DNA from: Centropus unirufus | Lineage: Eukaryota > Chordata > Aves > Cuculiformes > Centropidae | Direction of reading: 5' to 3' | Length of the DNA: 64,000 nucleotides | Assembly (NCBI GenBank): GCA_013397695.1 | Contig: VYZI01000287.1 | Span: forward strand, 1-64,000 | In this document: in pieces, positions 61,726-64,000 of the stretch | Layout: each line of letters opens with the position of its first letter | How positions within the stretch are numbered: the stretch's first letter is position 1 | Position numbers and translations under genes: made by a program | Notes under the pieces: generated by a model | Database searches by the model: none | What the model saw: the letters and a program-made list of their open reading frames with translations, nothing else | Told to the model about the DNA's origin: nothing

Positions 61726-62121
61726 ATCACACCCATTGAAGCATTTCTAGAGCCTGCTTCATTTAAAATTATATGCTCTAGTTATGCAGGGTTTCTGTGT
61801 ACTAGGGCAAAATGCTTTTTCTGCAGGTTAATTCATTACTATTCAATTTGTTAACACTTTTTTTTCTTGGTGTGAACAGTCATTCTGCAGTTACATACTC
61901 TGTAGAAGCACAATCCCCATTTGGATGTAGAATCACAATACATAAATATGACAAAACAACATACCAAAACCCATCCCCGTAAAGACATATTGGTCTGTTC
62001 CTGCAGACACTTACTCCAGCATCCAGCTAAATGAAAGCAGGAGCTCATGTAACACCTGGTATGAGACACAAAGCTTAGGAAAAAATCTCACAAATCCAAA
62101 ATAAATTTCATTTCTGTCTTA

Positions 62122-62245
62122 AGCAGAGAAAAGGCACAGGAGTAGGGGCAGCAGATAGGGAACAGGGAAGAGATAGGGAAGGAAAGGGAGAAAGAAACTC
62201 AAAAGAACTGTGAGAAAATAAAGGAAAATTGAAAAAAGAACAACT
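62122..62245 (+). repeat. Purine-rich low-complexity block
   Basis: About 120 bp dominated by A and G (for example GGGAAGAGATAGGGAAGGAA), with few pyrimidines. There is no strict repeat unit. Confidence 0.6.
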
Positions 62246-63624
62246 TCCTACAAACAATGAACCACCACAATTCGATAAGGACATACAATAATAAATAAAG
62301 TTAAGGATGCAAAACGTGGGCTTCTTGCCATTAGTAGCACTTTCAAAACTGAGAAAGCTAAAGCAGGCTTCTGAAATCTGTATTACAAATAATTGTGTAC
62401 AAAACACTTGGTGGAAGGAAACGGCCTTTTGTTTTAAGAATATTTGAGAGAAGAAAATTTATAAACCATGTATCTATTTATCAAAAAAAATCTTCCAATC
62501 TCTATGAGAAGTTTTTATGATTACATTTTTCCCAGCTAGCGGTGCTTTACTCTCCCATTTGCAAATCATTCGTAAATAAATAAAACATCATATTAGATAC
62601 TGAAAAGAGGCATGCTTTCTAAAGTAAGCAACTAGAAATACACACCACAGTTCATTTTCATCCCTATACACACCTAGCTCCCATTAATGCTACATAAATC
62701 CCAGAGCAACTCGATAAGAATACACGTACATTTTACCTGAAATTATCTTAGCAACGGAAAGACATATTTGTAGCATGTTCCATGTGGACAATGGCCAGAT
62801 AGTATACAGGAACCTACACAAACAGCTCTAGTGAGAACATTTTGGACAGTATTTTCTTCCACTCCAGTTATGTCTTTACTGAGATCTGTATCTAGCCAGT
62901 TGAGACACTTCCTTTGGACAGAAGACAAAACAACACAGTTCCCAGTTTCTACTGCACCTGGATATGTGAGGTCATAGCAGATGCACAATGTCCATAGGCT
63001 GAAATGACCTTAGATGTTGCAGATCCTTTAGGACTGCATTCAGCTTAAATATCTGTGCTCTTTTGCTCACCTGGATTTACCATTGAAGTCATGGCAACTT
63101 GCTGTTTCTAGATATGCAGTGTCTGGTGTGCAGTTAGCCTTGCAAGACTCACCAAAACTGGCTTTGGTGGGGAAATACCCATCAGCGCACACATAGGGGA
63201 TCCTGTACTCTGACCTGAGCAAAGCAGGAACTTGAATCTCAGCTGCCAGTCTCTTCTACTCCTTATAAGAACTGTTGAGATGAAAAGGGACATTCTGATA
63301 CAACACTATTTTTGCAACAACATTTGAAGGAATTTTCATTTTGCCTGGGAACAAAACTGTAGAAGTTGCTACAAAATGAACAGTCATCCTCGGGCAATCC
63401 GTAAAGATGTGTAATTCAACTTGAAAGATGAGGTAGAAAAAGTTCTGTGATCCAGGAGGAAGGTTTTGAGTCCAAAAGGTTTTCATGTACTTGCAAGGAT
63501 ATAGCGGGGAACAGCATCTCCAGGAACCAGCAGCAAGATATTCCTTGCAAGACATCTCCACAGAAGCCTGACATCAGCATCTGCTGTGTAAATGGCACAG
63601 ATCACACAATAACTCACCTGTCTT

Positions 63625-63935
63625 CATAGAATCATGGAATGGTTTGTTTCAGAGTGGACCTTTAAAGGTCGTCTAGCCCAAACCCCTGCAGTGAGCAGGG
63701 ACATCTTCAACTTGATCAGTTTGTTCAGCCTTTGCCCAGCCTGATCTTGAACATTTCCTGGGATGAGGCATATCGCCTCTCTGAGCAAGCTGCTCCAGTG
63801 TTTCATCACCCCCATTGTAAAAAAAGTCTTCCTTACATCTAGTCTAAATCTATTTCCTTTTGGTTTGAAACCATTACCCCTTGGCCTACCACAACAGGCG
63901 CTGCTTTTAGCACAAACAGACTGAATGCACTAATA
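63625..63935 (-). mobile_element. CR1 LINE 3' end fragment, minus orientation
   Basis: The plus strand begins CATAGAATCATGGAATGG, the reverse complement of the CR1 3' tail. It continues through the reverse of the conserved segment encoding the C-terminus (GGGGTGATGAAACACTGGAG, the HWSSL region) and the upstream part near 63900. The coding frame is degraded. It belongs to the same general class as the copy at 39155 but is more diverged. Confidence 0.9.
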
Positions 63936-64000
63936 AGACTGGCCATTTCAAAGACCCAGCGCAGCGAGATGTAGATGGACTGGGAATATAGGAAGAGAAA

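Noticed and set aside
1..64000. CRISPR arrays, operons, tRNA and rRNA genes
   Set aside because: No regularly spaced repeats, no tRNA box sequences and no rRNA segments were seen. The window is vertebrate nuclear DNA.

Overview
The window looks like bird nuclear DNA. It has low gene density, split exons with canonical vertebrate splice sites, and a repeat set typical of birds. That set includes young and old CR1 LINE fragments and one solo LTR of the avian ERVL type, opening TGTC and closing GACA. I could not fix the species. The LTR type suggests a neognath bird, but that is an inference.

One protein-coding gene is supported: the 3' part of KLHL14 (Printor), on the minus strand. Six coding exons (45082-45171, 40564-40642, 34331-34521, 33987-34145, 30704-30861, 30094-30234) join in frame for 818 bp. 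They encode about the last 272 residues, namely five kelch blades and the C-terminus ending PYNK. The first kelch blade and the BTB and BACK domains are not visible, so the 5' exons should lie beyond base 64000. The 3' UTR probably runs down to about 27605, with a possible shorter form ending near 29925.

Layout: 1-27600 is intergenic DNA downstream of KLHL14. It holds an old CR1 (11310-12475), the solo LTR (15964-16630), a pyrimidine-rich block (26365-26720) and no gene I can support. 27605-45171 is the KLHL14 3' UTR, exons and introns, with CR1 copies at 31229-31940 and 39155-39435 and an old CR1 at 42480-42895. 45172-64000 is best read as a large upstream KLHL14 intron. It contains a strong CpG island (55630-56395), a split MIR-like SINE, an old CR1 (61520-61725) and a younger CR1 (63625-63935).

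I found no CRISPR array, tRNA, rRNA, operon or recognisable new multi-gene system. The most interesting points are a 185-bp A-rich KLHL14 intron that appears to use a GC-AG splice pair, the CpG island inside the gene away from any visible coding exon, an internally duplicated LTR, and two perfect short inverted repeats, one of them in the presumed 3' UTR.
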